From contig OX044358.1 in assembly GCA_943846665.1 (NCBI GenBank), positions 310,001-374,000 of the forward strand: DNA of 64,000 nt. Direction: 5' to 3'. The DNA is from Arcticimaribacter sp002477625 (GTDB lineage Bacteria; Bacteroidota; Bacteroidia; Flavobacteriales; Flavobacteriaceae). The translations under genes were made by a program, and so were the position numbers. The stretch's first letter is position 1; each line of letters opens with the position of its first letter. Positions 52,357 to 61,570 of the stretch are shown piece by piece. The notes beneath the pieces are model-generated. The model was not told where the DNA came from. It was given only the letters and a program-made list of their open reading frames with translations, and made no database searches.

Positions 52357-53343
52357 ATGAGAAGAAGGAATTTTATAGGGAAAACATTAATCGGAAGTGT
52401 TGCTGCACTACTTGCACCTAAAGTTCTTTCCGCACATGAGGTTAGGCCAACTAATACAATTAATATTCCTCCAAAAGGTCCCATTTCGATATGCACATGG
52501 AATTTTACAACTGCTAATGCCGCAGCAGCAAAAGCGCTTGAATCTGGTTCTGATCCCTTAACAGCTGCCATTAAAGCCGCAGAAGTTGAAGAATTGAATG
52601 CCCAAAACACAACCGTAGGCCTCGGTGGTGCACCCGATCGAGAAGGAACTGTCACCCTCGATGCTTCTGTTATGGATCATAACGGAAATTGTGGCTCTGT
52701 CGTTGCTGTTGAAAATTTTATTCATGTAGCTGCCTTAGCCCGGGATGTAATGGAAAAAACTCCTCACGTAATGCTGGCTGGGAAAGGAGCCGAATCTTAT
52801 GCAAAGTCGCTGGGATATAAACCCACCGAATTGTTAACCGCTGAATCTAAAAAGGCTTGGAAAGAATGGACCAAAGAGTCTCGCTATAAGCCCATCATAA
52901 ACATAGAAAACCACGATACCATTGGAACCCTTTGTATGGATAAGAACGGAAATATTGGAGGTGCTTGCAGTACAAGCGGCTTGGCCTACAAAATGGAAGG
53001 CCGTGTGGGCGATTCTCCTATAATAGGCTCCGGTCTATTTATCGACAACACTGTTGGTGGAGCTGTAGCAACGGGTATGGGGGAAGAAGTTGTAAAAACT
53101 GTTGGAAGTTTTTTAATCGTTGAACTCATGCGCCAAGGGCATTCACCTCAAGAAGCCTGTGACGAGGCCATACAACGAATTATTGAAAAACAAGGCGATA
53201 CCATTGATTTTCAAGTTGCCTATATCGCACTAGACAAACAAGGTCGTGTGGGCTCTAGTTGTATCCACAAAGGCTTTACGTATATGCATTATGCAAATGG
53301 AAAAAATGAAAATTTTGAAGTAAAGAAATACATACACTCTTAA
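52357..53343 (+). CDS. Tat-exported N4-(beta-N-acetylglucosaminyl)-L-asparaginase
   Basis: This 328-residue N-terminal-nucleophile amidohydrolase has an N-terminus MRRRNFIGKTLIGSVAALL with the features of a twin-arginine signal, so it is exported folded. The precursor is expected to cleave itself before Thr188 (HD-TIGTLCMD), which becomes the nucleophile. GGACSTSGLAYKMEGRVGDSPIIGSGL is the substrate loop of glycosylasparaginases. It cleaves the GlcNAc-Asn bond of glycopeptides. It is 14 bases upstream of the GMC gene and likely in the same transcript. Confidence 0.9.
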   Translation: MRRRNFIGKTLIGSVAALLAPKVLSAHEVRPTNTINIPPKGPISICTWNFTTANAAAAKALESGSDPLTAAIKAAEVEELNAQNTTVGLGGAPDREGTVTLDASVMDHNGNCGSVVAVENFIHVAALARDVMEKTPHVMLAGKGAESYAKSLGYKPTELLTAESKKAWKEWTKESRYKPIINIENHDTIGTLCMDKNGNIGGACSTSGLAYKMEGRVGDSPIIGSGLFIDNTVGGAVATGMGEEVVKTVGSFLIVELMRQGHSPQEACDEAIQRIIEKQGDTIDFQVAYIALDKQGRVGSSCIHKGFTYMHYANGKNENFEVKKYIHS

Positions 53344-53357
53344 ATCTAAATCAACCT

Positions 53358-55076
53358 ATGCAAATCATTGAATCCACAAAAAAGTACGATGTCGTTATTG
53401 TTGGCTCTGGAGCTGGCGGTGGTATGGCGACTAAAGTTCTTGCCGATTCTGGTCTAAAAGTAGCCGTTGTAGAAGCAGGCCCTTATTTTGACCCTGCTAA
53501 TCCAGAACAACAAACCCAACTCAAATGGCCCCATGAATCGCCACGAAGAGGTGCCAACACCCAACGAGTTTTTGGAGAGTTTGATATGGCTTATGGCGGT
53601 TGGGAGCTGGATGGAGAGCCCTATACCCAAGTAGGAGATAGTCAATTCGACTGGTATCGTTCCCGAATGCTCGGTGGACGAACCAACCACTGGGGGCGAA
53701 TTTCGTTACGCTTTGGCCCTCGCGATTTCAAAGGTAAAGATCGGGATGGATTGGGAGAAAACTGGCCCATTGGATACGATGACATAAAGCCGTATTACGA
53801 TAAAGTAGACAAACTCATTGGTGTTTTTGGTAGTAAGGAAAACTTGCCCAACGAACCCGATGGTTTCTTTTTGCCTGCTCCAAAGCCACGCTTACATGAG
53901 TTGTATTATATCAAAGGAGCAAAGAAATCGAATGTAAAAGTAATTCCGTCTAGACTCTCGATTCTAACCAAACGGATCAATAACGATCGAGGGGTTTGCT
54001 TCTATTGCAATCAATGCAATCGTTCGTGTTCAGTTTACGCTGACTTTTCTTCAGGATCTTGCTTGATTTTTCCTGCTCAAAAATCCGGAGATCAAGTTGA
54101 CTTATACGTAGACAGTATGGTACGGGAAGTTTTGGTTAACGACGAAGGAAAAGCAACGGGTGTCTCCTACATCAACAAAAAAGATCGGACCGAAAATAAG
54201 ATTTTTGGAAAAGTAGTAATTCTTGCTGCGTCGGCCTGTAGTTCGGCCCGTATCTTACTCAATTCAAAAAGTAAACAACACCCAAACGGCCTTGGAAACA
54301 ACAGCAATATGGTGGGAAAATACCTGCATGATTCTACCGGAACCGACCGGATGGCTTTTATGCCGAGTATGATGAACCGTAAACGATATAACGAAGATGG
54401 TGTCGGTGGGATGCACATCTACTCCCCTTGGTGGCTCGATAATAAAAAACTTGACTTTCCTCGTGGCTATCACATTGAAGTTTGGGGAGGTATGGGAATG
54501 CCTTCTTATGGAACAGGCTTTAACGTAAATGATTTGAATAAGTACCTCGGAATAAAAGTTGGGGGTTATGGAAATCCGCTTCGAGAAGACATTCAAAAAT
54601 TCTATGGTTCCGTTATGGGAATGTCGGGACGTGGTGAAGCCATAGCCCGGGAAGATAATTATTGTGAAATTGATCCAACAAAAGTGGACGAATTTGGAAT
54701 TCCAGTTTTACGTTTCAACTATCACTGGAGTGATTTCGAGCGTAATCAAGCGCGTCACATGCACAATACTTTTGAAGAGATTATAGATAATATGGGCGGA
54801 ATTGTTTTGGGAGACAAACCTACTGCTGAGCAAAATCACGGTTTACTGAATCCGGGCAGAATTATTCATGAAGTCGGAACTACGCGCATGGGAAATGACC
54901 CTAAAACTTCTGTTGTAAACAAATTTGAACAACTACACGATGTGAAGAATGTTTTCATTGTCGATGCAGGACCTTTTGTTTCTCAAGCAGACAAAAACCC
55001 AACCTGGACTATTTTAGCATTAGCATGGAGAACCTCAGACTTCATCATTCAAGAACTTAAAAAACAAAATATTTAA
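53358..55076 (+). CDS. GMC family oxidoreductase with a cysteine cluster
   Basis: This 572-residue FAD-dependent sugar/alcohol dehydrogenase-like protein has the FAD motif VVIVGSGAGGGMATKVLADSG near 14-34 and a C-terminal GTTRMGNDPKTS with VDAGPF and NPTWTILALAWR. Cys214, Cys217, Cys220 and Cys224 make a CxxCxxCxxxC cluster, as in gluconate- and fructose-dehydrogenase large subunits where it holds an Fe-S centre. The next gene is the matching small subunit, so the pair is probably exported as a complex. Substrate unknown. Confidence 0.9.
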   Translation: MQIIESTKKYDVVIVGSGAGGGMATKVLADSGLKVAVVEAGPYFDPANPEQQTQLKWPHESPRRGANTQRVFGEFDMAYGGWELDGEPYTQVGDSQFDWYRSRMLGGRTNHWGRISLRFGPRDFKGKDRDGLGENWPIGYDDIKPYYDKVDKLIGVFGSKENLPNEPDGFFLPAPKPRLHELYYIKGAKKSNVKVIPSRLSILTKRINNDRGVCFYCNQCNRSCSVYADFSSGSCLIFPAQKSGDQVDLYVDSMVREVLVNDEGKATGVSYINKKDRTENKIFGKVVILAASACSSARILLNSKSKQHPNGLGNNSNMVGKYLHDSTGTDRMAFMPSMMNRKRYNEDGVGGMHIYSPWWLDNKKLDFPRGYHIEVWGGMGMPSYGTGFNVNDLNKYLGIKVGGYGNPLREDIQKFYGSVMGMSGRGEAIAREDNYCEIDPTKVDEFGIPVLRFNYHWSDFERNQARHMHNTFEEIIDNMGGIVLGDKPTAEQNHGLLNPGRIIHEVGTTRMGNDPKTSVVNKFEQLHDVKNVFIVDAGPFVSQADKNPTWTILALAWRTSDFIIQELKKQNI

Positions 55077-55080
55077 TCGC

Positions 55081-55785
55081 ATGGATCGGAGAGAAAGTAT
55101 CAAGTCACTCGTTTTAGGATCTCTGGTAGGAGGTCTTGCACTAGAAAGTTGTGTAAGTGATTCAAAAGAAGAACTTACTGCAAAGGTTTGGGAACATCAA
55201 TATGGGAGAACCCCAAAGGAACAAGCAGTTGATCAAAAATTATTAGGAGAACAGTTTTTTACGCCACACGAGATTGAAACAATTACACAATTGGGGCATC
55301 TCATTTTACCTCCCAATGAAAATGGAAGCATAATAGATGCAGGCGTTCCTGAGTTTATAGAATTTATGGCCAAAGATTATCCTGGGTTTCAAGAACCCAT
55401 TCGCGGTGGAATTATGGGGCTGGATCATGAATCCAATACCCGTTTCGAAAAAGTTTTCACCTCTATAACGGAGGAACAGCAAAAAACTCTATTGGATGAA
55501 ATTGCTTTTCCAAATCCAGAGCTGAGTTCCACTGAACAACCCCAACCCATTCAATTTTTTAGCCTCGTAAAAAACTTGGTTATGACCGGGTATTTTACCT
55601 CGGCAATCGGTATTGAAGAGTTAGGCTATGTTGGGAACTCACCTAACGTTTGGGATGGAGTGCCACAAGATGTGTTGGATGATCACGGCTTAGCTTATGA
55701 TTCTGAGTGGGTTACAAAATGTGTTGATCAAGAAAAACGCAACGATACAGCCCAGTGGGATGAGCAAGGGAATTTGATAAGCTAA
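55081..55785 (+). CDS. Gluconate 2-dehydrogenase subunit 3-like protein
   Basis: This 234-residue small subunit of a periplasmic GMC dehydrogenase has an N-terminus MDRRESIKSLVLGSLVGGLALESC that combines a twin-arginine-like pair with a lipobox-like Cys, so Tat export and lipid anchoring are both possible. The body has FFTPHEIETITQLGHLILPPNENG and DAGVPEFIEFMA, typical of the family. It can carry the partner enzyme across the membrane. It follows the GMC gene by 4 bases. Confidence 0.88.
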   Translation: MDRRESIKSLVLGSLVGGLALESCVSDSKEELTAKVWEHQYGRTPKEQAVDQKLLGEQFFTPHEIETITQLGHLILPPNENGSIIDAGVPEFIEFMAKDYPGFQEPIRGGIMGLDHESNTRFEKVFTSITEEQQKTLLDEIAFPNPELSSTEQPQPIQFFSLVKNLVMTGYFTSAIGIEELGYVGNSPNVWDGVPQDVLDDHGLAYDSEWVTKCVDQEKRNDTAQWDEQGNLIS

Positions 55786-55892
55786 AAACATAAGCGGCTA
55801 ATAGCAAGCAACAGTTGAAATAAAAAGAAATATTGAATCTAATACAGGAAACTGTTTGGGTTTTACGAAATTTATACTCAAAAATTTATATT

Positions 55893-56636
55893 ATGATGAC
55901 TCCTTTTATAGCCGAATTCATGGGAACTGCAATCCTCCTTCTTTTAGGAGCTGGTGTAGTTGCCAATGTCAATTTAAAGAACACCATTGCCGAAGGACAA
56001 ACTTCCTGGGTGCTCATTACTTCTGCTTGGGGGTTTGCTGTTTTTGTAGGGGCATACGCTACCGGTCAATTCAGTGGAGCCCATCTAAACCCAGCGGTGA
56101 CGGTCGGATTGGCTGTAATTGGAAAATTCTCATGGAGTTTAGTGCCCACCTATGTTTTTGCTCAACTGTTGGGTGCTATGTTTGGTAGCTGGGTATCTTA
56201 TATTCTTTATATCGATCATTATCGGGCTACAAAAGATGAAGACGCTGTTCGCAGTACCTTTTGTACTGGACCAGCAATCCGCAACTATAAGAATAATTTT
56301 TTCAGTGAATTCTTAGGTACCTTCATGCTTGTGTTTGGAATCTTCTTTATTGTTTCTCCAAGTATTGAAATTGAAGGAATGCAGATGCAGAACTTTGGTA
56401 TTGGTTCCTTAGATGCCTTACCTGTTGCAATTTTAGTGTGGGTTATCGGAATGAGTTTGGGAGGAACTACCGGTTATGCGATCAATCCAACACGTGACTT
56501 TGGTCCCCGCTTGGTATACCAAATGCTTCCTAGAAAAAACAAAAATGCAAATTGGTCCTATGCATGGATTCCCGTTATTGCCCCCTTAATGGGAGCAGTT
56601 GCAGCTGGTTTGCTTTACAATGTTCTCATTGGCTAA
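55893..56636 (+). CDS. MIP-family aquaglyceroporin (GlpF-like)
   Basis: This 247-residue channel has six membrane helices and the two NPA-type loops HLNPAVTV and AINPTRDFGPR. The Asp after Arg in the second loop is the usual mark of glycerol facilitators rather than water-only aquaporins. I start at ATG 55893; the longer frame from 55833 lacks support and would add a non-hydrophobic leader. No glpK is in the window, and it is adjacent to the GMC dehydrogenase genes. Polyol uptake is plausible. Confidence 0.9.
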   Translation: MMTPFIAEFMGTAILLLLGAGVVANVNLKNTIAEGQTSWVLITSAWGFAVFVGAYATGQFSGAHLNPAVTVGLAVIGKFSWSLVPTYVFAQLLGAMFGSWVSYILYIDHYRATKDEDAVRSTFCTGPAIRNYKNNFFSEFLGTFMLVFGIFFIVSPSIEIEGMQMQNFGIGSLDALPVAILVWVIGMSLGGTTGYAINPTRDFGPRLVYQMLPRKNKNANWSYAWIPVIAPLMGAVAAGLLYNVLIG

Positions 56637-56645
56637 GCAAGGTTT

Positions 56646-58211
56646 TTACTTCGCTACGTTAACCGCCCTAGTTTCACGAATCACAGTAACTTTTACTTGA
56701 CCGGGATAGGTCATATCCGTTTGTATTTTTTGTGAAATTTGGAAGGATAACTCAGCTGCATTATTGTCCGAAACTTTTTCGCTTTCAACAATAACACGTA
56801 ATTCTCTTCCCGCCTGAATAGCATAGGCTTTACTAACTCCACTAAAATCTAGTGCAATTGTTTCTAAATCCTTGAGACGTTGAATGTAACTATCCAAAAC
56901 CTGACGTCTTGCACCGGGTCGAGCTCCAGAAATCGCATCACAGACCTGAACTATAGGAGATAACAAGGAAGTCATTTCTACCTCATCATGATGCGCTCCA
57001 ATTGCATTACATACATCTGGTTTCTCGCCATACTTTTCTGCCCATTGCATTCCTAAAATAGCGTGCGGTAGTTCAGATTCCTCTTCAGGTACTTTACCAA
57101 TATCGTGCAACAGACCGGCTCTTTTGGCGAGTTTTGGATTCAAGCCCAATTCAGATGCCATAACACCACAAAGCTTAGCCACTTCACGAGAATGCTGTAG
57201 CAGGTTCTGACCGTAAGAAGAACGGTATTTCATTCTTCCAATAATTTTTATCAACGCAGGGTTCAAACCATGAATACCTAGATCAACTACGGTGCGTTTT
57301 CCCACCTCAACAATTTCATTTTCAATTTGTTTTGTTGTTTTGTTTACTACCTCTTCAATACGAGCCGGGTGGATTCTCCCATCCGTAACCAAACGGTGTA
57401 ATGATAAACGAGCAATCTCTCGTCTTACAGGATCAAAACAGGACAAGATGATTGCTTCGGGTGTGTCATCAACAATAATCTCTACACCTGTAGTAGCTTC
57501 AATGGCTCGGATATTCCTACCCTCTCTTCCAATGATTCTACCTTTAACATCATCCGATTCTAGATTAAAAACAGAAACACAGTTTTCGACTGCCTCTTCT
57601 GTTCCGATCCGCTGAATGGTACTGATGATGATTTTTTTTGCTTCTTGTTCAGCAGATAATTTTGCTTCTTCTATAGACTGTTGAATGAAAGACATTGCAT
57701 CTGACTTGGCTTTGTCTTCTAAAGTGATGATTAATTCCTTCTTCGCATCTTCAGCTGTAAGCCCAGATACTTCCTCTAATTTGGATTGGTATTTTTTTTC
57801 AGCCTCATCTAAGGTTTGGCTTTTACGATCCAACTTTTGAATGCGTTGGTCTAAATTTGAAGTCTTTTGTTCAAAACTTTGATTCAGATCTTTATTACGT
57901 TGCAGCTCCTTATTAAGGGTTTTCTCTTTGTCTCGAGCACGGTTTTCAACTTCTATGAGTTTCTTCTCTCGTTGAATAATTACTTTTTCATGATCGGATT
58001 TAAGTTCGATAAAACGCTCTTTGGCTTGCAGCATTTTCTCTTTCTTAATGCGATCCGATTCTTGGTGCGATTTTTTGATGATACGTCGGGCTTGTTGCTC
58101 GCTCTTTTTGATGATTGAAAGAGAATTTCTCTTTTGAGCTATTTTCATGATAATCAAACCAAAAATAAGTCCTCCGACTCCGGCTATAATTAGGTATATG
58201 GTAGTTGTCAT
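56646..58211 (-). CDS. rny: Ribonuclease Y
   Basis: This 521-residue membrane-anchored endoribonuclease starts mRNA decay. The N-terminal helix (about 5-22) is followed by a long coiled coil (about 30-200), the KH domain (VKGRIIGREGRNIRAIEATTG) and the HD domain (GLLHDIGKVPEEES). Length and order are canonical. The 6S-like RNA and zapA lie immediately upstream on the same strand. Confidence 0.96.
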   Translation of the reverse strand: MTTTIYLIIAGVGGLIFGLIIMKIAQKRNSLSIIKKSEQQARRIIKKSHQESDRIKKEKMLQAKERFIELKSDHEKVIIQREKKLIEVENRARDKEKTLNKELQRNKDLNQSFEQKTSNLDQRIQKLDRKSQTLDEAEKKYQSKLEEVSGLTAEDAKKELIITLEDKAKSDAMSFIQQSIEEAKLSAEQEAKKIIISTIQRIGTEEAVENCVSVFNLESDDVKGRIIGREGRNIRAIEATTGVEIIVDDTPEAIILSCFDPVRREIARLSLHRLVTDGRIHPARIEEVVNKTTKQIENEIVEVGKRTVVDLGIHGLNPALIKIIGRMKYRSSYGQNLLQHSREVAKLCGVMASELGLNPKLAKRAGLLHDIGKVPEEESELPHAILGMQWAEKYGEKPDVCNAIGAHHDEVEMTSLLSPIVQVCDAISGARPGARRQVLDSYIQRLKDLETIALDFSGVSKAYAIQAGRELRVIVESEKVSDNNAAELSFQISQKIQTDMTYPGQVKVTVIRETRAVNVAK

Positions 58212-58227
58212 AATTTTATTTATTTAT

Positions 58228-58400
58228 AAAAAAAAGCCTGTACTAGCTTAGAGGTCTGTATAAACTCCGTAAAAAAAGGTTTGCGGCTAACCAACTGATC
58301 AAGGATCTGTTCGAAGACAGCTTGCTTTTACAATATGGACTCACCTCTTATAAAAATAAGATCGTTGAGTTTATCAAAAATTTAAACTAATACAGGCAGT
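58228..58400 (-). ncRNA. ssrS: 6S RNA (6S-Flavo-like)
   Basis: The RNA is read on the minus strand from about 58400. GCCTGTATTAG near its 5' end pairs with CTAGTACAGGC near its 3' end as an 11-bp closing stem with one G-U wobble, directly followed by a T run (58235-58228) that can end transcription. Inside, ATAAACTC pairs with GAGTTTAT. CTTAT/ATAAG and CTGT/ACAG hairpins fill the interior. Length of about 170, a rod with an open centre and a place between zapA and rny are all typical of 6S RNA, which sequesters RNA polymerase. Family assignment by eye only. Confidence 0.75.
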
Positions 58401-58428
58401 AGTGTATTATTTATTTATAAAGAACGTA

Positions 58429-58725
58429 TTAGAAGGTCGCCATATGATTTTCAATCATCTCGTTTAGCGAGTTGATCTTTTGATGTTCAATGGTCACCCC
58501 CTGGGTTTCGGTACTACTTTTTTGTTCTAGCTGGGTTGCATATTGCAAAGCACACATGGCCAAGACGTCTTGCTTGTCTCGAACAGCATAGCTTTTTTCC
58601 AACTGTTTGATCATTGCGTCAATTTTCTTTGCAGACTTTCTAAGAGCCTCTTCTTGGTCGGGTGCAACCGACAAAGGATAGACACGATCTGCAATGGTTA
58701 ACTTTATTTTCAGCAATTCACTCAT
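58429..58725 (-). CDS. zapA: Cell division protein ZapA
   Basis: This 98-residue ZapA protein promotes FtsZ bundling at midcell. It has LKIKLTIADRVYPLSVAPDQEEALRKSAKKIDAMI at the N-terminus and a coiled-coil C-terminus (ATQLEQKSSTETQGVTIE). It lies 7 bases after the coiled-coil gene and just upstream of the 6S RNA, a classical zapA-ssrS neighbourhood. Confidence 0.92.
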   Translation of the reverse strand: MSELLKIKLTIADRVYPLSVAPDQEEALRKSAKKIDAMIKQLEKSYAVRDKQDVLAMCALQYATQLEQKSSTETQGVTIEHQKINSLNEMIENHMATF

Positions 58726-58732
58726 AAAAAAG

Positions 58733-59029
58733 TTACTCTGTGTTTTGTAGTTGAATCATACATCCTTCAACTTGATGAATTAGTGTATTGATTTTATTTT
58801 TAGTTTTTGTATTACTTTCGTTACTGCCGAGTAATGCATTTGCCATTTCTAAAGAAGCTTTCGCTTTCTTAAGGGTTTTATTCTCTTCGGAAACTCGATT
58901 TTGCAGGCTTTTAAAGGCTTCCAATTGCTCGGTAAGCGACTGCAAAGCATAGTGGTTTTCTTCTAGCTTATTCAAAAGCAACACTATATTTCGTTCAAGA
59001 AGTTCAACATTTTGATTTCTTTCGCTCAT
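58733..59029 (-). CDS. Small coiled-coil protein upstream of zapA
   Basis: This 98-residue cytoplasmic protein is rich in Leu, Glu and Lys, with heptad-like spacing over LERNIVLLLNKLEENHYALQSLTEQL and LQNRVSEENKTLKKAKASLEMAN. It is a conserved partner gene in Bacteroidota, 7 bases from zapA. A ZapB-like role in division is possible from context and shape. No specific family is recognised. Confidence 0.72.
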   Translation of the reverse strand: MSERNQNVELLERNIVLLLNKLEENHYALQSLTEQLEAFKSLQNRVSEENKTLKKAKASLEMANALLGSNESNTKTKNKINTLIHQVEGCMIQLQNTE

Positions 59030-59140
59030 AATGACACATAACTCCTAACCTTACAAAGCTAAGAATTTTAAATCTATTCTATAGTTTTTGAGGATCGCAT
59101 TTAAGAAAATTAACAAAAATTTTAGAAATTGAATAAAAAG

Positions 59141-59488
59141 TTACCCATTCAAAACTTCAAGGGCTTTTTTAGCCGCTTGAAAAGGAACAAAAAGATGATC
59201 GTGATGAAATGCAGCTACAACATTACACGGGATTTGGTGTTTGGAAAGTAGGGTTGCAATATGAGCCGTTATCCCTGTTGCATCCAGAGCTGTTCGTGTT
59301 TCTACCCTAATCCAAGCCCAGGTTTGCTCAAAGTCAATTCCCAAGGCTTCTGCTCTAGTTTGTAAAACAATATAGGTCATCCCCTCTTGTTCTTTAAAAG
59401 CCATCACAACATCCTCATCCTTGAAGGGGTTTGAATGCAAACAACAAAAAACAAAAGGCTCAAGATGTAAATTGTACTCTAATTTCAT
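59141..59488 (-). CDS. ACT domain-containing protein
   Basis: This 115-residue protein has the two-part ACT fold: LHLEPFVFCCLHSNP at the start, then WAWIRVETRTALDATGITAHIATLL and NVVAAFHHDHLFVP with a His-rich loop. ACT domains bind amino acids to regulate enzymes. This stand-alone form is uncharacterised. Monocistronic. Confidence 0.83.
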   Translation of the reverse strand: MKLEYNLHLEPFVFCCLHSNPFKDEDVVMAFKEQEGMTYIVLQTRAEALGIDFEQTWAWIRVETRTALDATGITAHIATLLSKHQIPCNVVAAFHHDHLFVPFQAAKKALEVLNG

Positions 59489-59607
59489 AAAAACAAATTT
59501 AACCTAAAAATAGAAGCCATAGCAGAATTACAACTTCAAGTTGTTAGCCGCTATTTTGCAGTCTGTTGTAAGTTGTTTACTTTAGAATTGTCCAAATCTT
59601 ATTGTAT

Positions 59608-59868
59608 ATGAAGCACTTACCAAAAAAAATATTTGTATTCCTTTTTCTCTTTTCAAAAAGTTTTAGTCAAGAAAAAATAAATGAAATAACAATTCCAAAA
59701 GGAATGATAAATTATTCCAAGGAAAGCTGAGTATGAGGGATATTCTATTACGATTTAAGATGATTGTATTAATGCAATCAAGCATTCAAAATAATTGGAA
59801 AGGACGAGTTGAATTTAAAATTCCAACCTCAGCCATCAGATAAAAAGAGAATGTTTTATCTTCGCTAG
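59608..59868 (+). pseudogene. Decayed small secreted-protein gene
   Basis: ATG 59608 opens a signal-peptide-like MKHLPKKIFVFLFLFSKSFSQ followed by INEITIPKGMINYSK and an early stop at 59728. Beyond it KAEYEGYSITI, DDCINAIKHS and GKDELNLKFQPQPSDKKRMF appear in other frames, the last ending at TAG 59866. Together they read like one protein of about 85 residues broken by several frameshifts. The family is not recognised. The rest of 59489-59607 shows nothing. Confidence 0.5.
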
Positions 59869-59869
59869 C

Positions 59870-61564
59870 ATGACCAACAACATTAAAAGCTCCCTTGGGA
59901 TTGCCTTGCTCTTCCTTTCTTTTTTAATGAGTGCCCAAGAGGCTTCTCCACCTCTAGACATTCCCCTCTTGTTGTCTGGGAATTTTGGAGAATTACGCGG
60001 CAGTCATTTTCATGCGGGATTGGACATTAAAACACAGGGGCGACAAGGTTTTCCTGTAAAAAGTATTTTGGCAGGGAGTATTCGGCGTATTCGAGTAACC
60101 GTTACCGGTTACGGCAAAGCCCTCTATATCGATCATGACAACGGTACAACCTCAGTCTATGCCCACCTACAAAAATTTGCTCCGAAAATTGAAAAAATCA
60201 TAAAAGAGCGGCAGTACAAGAAAGAACAATTTCTTATTCAAAGCTATTTTAAAACCGATGAATTGACCGTAGAACAGGGAGAAGTAATTGGCTATTCTGG
60301 AAACACTGGAGGCTCGCTCGGACCACACCTTCACTTTGAAATACGAGACACCAAAGCACAGACACCCCTCAACCCTTTGAAACTTGAATATGACATCCAA
60401 GACACCCAACGCCCTGTCATCAGGGGTTTGTATCAGTATGACTTAAACAATCCGAGGCAAAAAAAGAAAAACGAAATTCGTCTGATTCGTAAAAACGACA
60501 GCACCTACACCTCATCGATTCAATCGTGGTCGGGTAAAACAGGTATTGGACTCCGCATGTACGATCGGCAAGATCTGAGTTATAATAAAAATGGAGTTTA
60601 CAAAATCGCGGTACGTCTCAATGGAAAAGAAATGATCCAGTACACCTTCGACAAAATCAGTTTTGACGATGGGAAATACATCAGCACACTGATCGACTAT
60701 AAAACCTATGCTACCGAGGGTATTCGGATTCAAAAACTCTTTCGCGACCTTCCCTATGGGTTTAGCTTTTTGCCCAAAGATGCGCCCAACGGGATTTTAA
60801 ACTTTGAAGCCGGACGCTCCTATCTCCTACAAATTAGCTTGGAAGATTTTCATGGAAACAAGACCTATGTCGAAAGTTATATCGAAGGGAATAGAGAAGT
60901 TGCAACTGACAATAAAAAGAAACTACAAATCGCTGAAAATATTGTAAAGCCTGAATTGGATTATCTTTTTGAATTTGAAAATCAAGAAGTTTACTTACCC
61001 AAGAACACCTTCTTTGAGCCCGTAGATTTTAAAATCCGAGCAACCCAAGACACGCTTTTTGTGGGTTCCAAAGAAGACGCACTACAAAGAACCTTTGAGA
61101 TTCAGTTTAAAACACCTCAAGTTGATTCCCTAGAAACCAATCCCTGGTGCATAGCATGCCTCAACAAGAAGAAAAAACTCGATTATGTGTATTCTGTTGC
61201 CAAAGACGGAAAACGCATCAGCAAAGGCGGAACTCCTGGAATCTATGTTCTGTCTAAAGATACACTAGCGCCCAGCATTACACCTCTAAATTTTAAGCCC
61301 AAACAGTGGTTGAGTAATTACAGCTTTTTAAAATTGAAAATTGAAGATGATTTTTCAGGAATCAAATCCTACAGAGGAACCATAAACGGTCAATGGATTT
61401 TATTGGAACACGAACCCAAAAACAACACGCTTACTTTTGCGTTTGAGGACATCGATTTTGATCAATCCCAATTGAACTTTAAACTAGACGTGGAAGATCA
61501 ACAAGGAAACAGCAGCACTTACGAAACTACAATCTTCAGAAAAGCAAAGCTTGTCAAAAAATAA
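59870..61564 (+). CDS. Secreted M23 family metallopeptidase
   Basis: This 564-residue exported protein has a signal peptide (about 1-22) and an LytM/M23 domain: HFHAGLD with zinc ligands near 48 and 52, and the HLHFE motif at about 153-157. The remainder (about 180-560) is beta-rich, with repeated Ig-like segments such as LDYLFEFENQEVYLPKNTF and LKLKIEDDFSGIKSYRGTI. Such enzymes cut peptidoglycan cross-links or act as envelope-remodelling factors. It starts two bases after the remnant stop and is otherwise alone. Confidence 0.9.
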   Translation: MTNNIKSSLGIALLFLSFLMSAQEASPPLDIPLLLSGNFGELRGSHFHAGLDIKTQGRQGFPVKSILAGSIRRIRVTVTGYGKALYIDHDNGTTSVYAHLQKFAPKIEKIIKERQYKKEQFLIQSYFKTDELTVEQGEVIGYSGNTGGSLGPHLHFEIRDTKAQTPLNPLKLEYDIQDTQRPVIRGLYQYDLNNPRQKKKNEIRLIRKNDSTYTSSIQSWSGKTGIGLRMYDRQDLSYNKNGVYKIAVRLNGKEMIQYTFDKISFDDGKYISTLIDYKTYATEGIRIQKLFRDLPYGFSFLPKDAPNGILNFEAGRSYLLQISLEDFHGNKTYVESYIEGNREVATDNKKKLQIAENIVKPELDYLFEFENQEVYLPKNTFFEPVDFKIRATQDTLFVGSKEDALQRTFEIQFKTPQVDSLETNPWCIACLNKKKKLDYVYSVAKDGKRISKGGTPGIYVLSKDTLAPSITPLNFKPKQWLSNYSFLKLKIEDDFSGIKSYRGTINGQWILLEHEPKNNTLTFAFEDIDFDQSQLNFKLDVEDQQGNSSTYETTIFRKAKLVKK

Positions 61565-61570
61565 TCCCCT

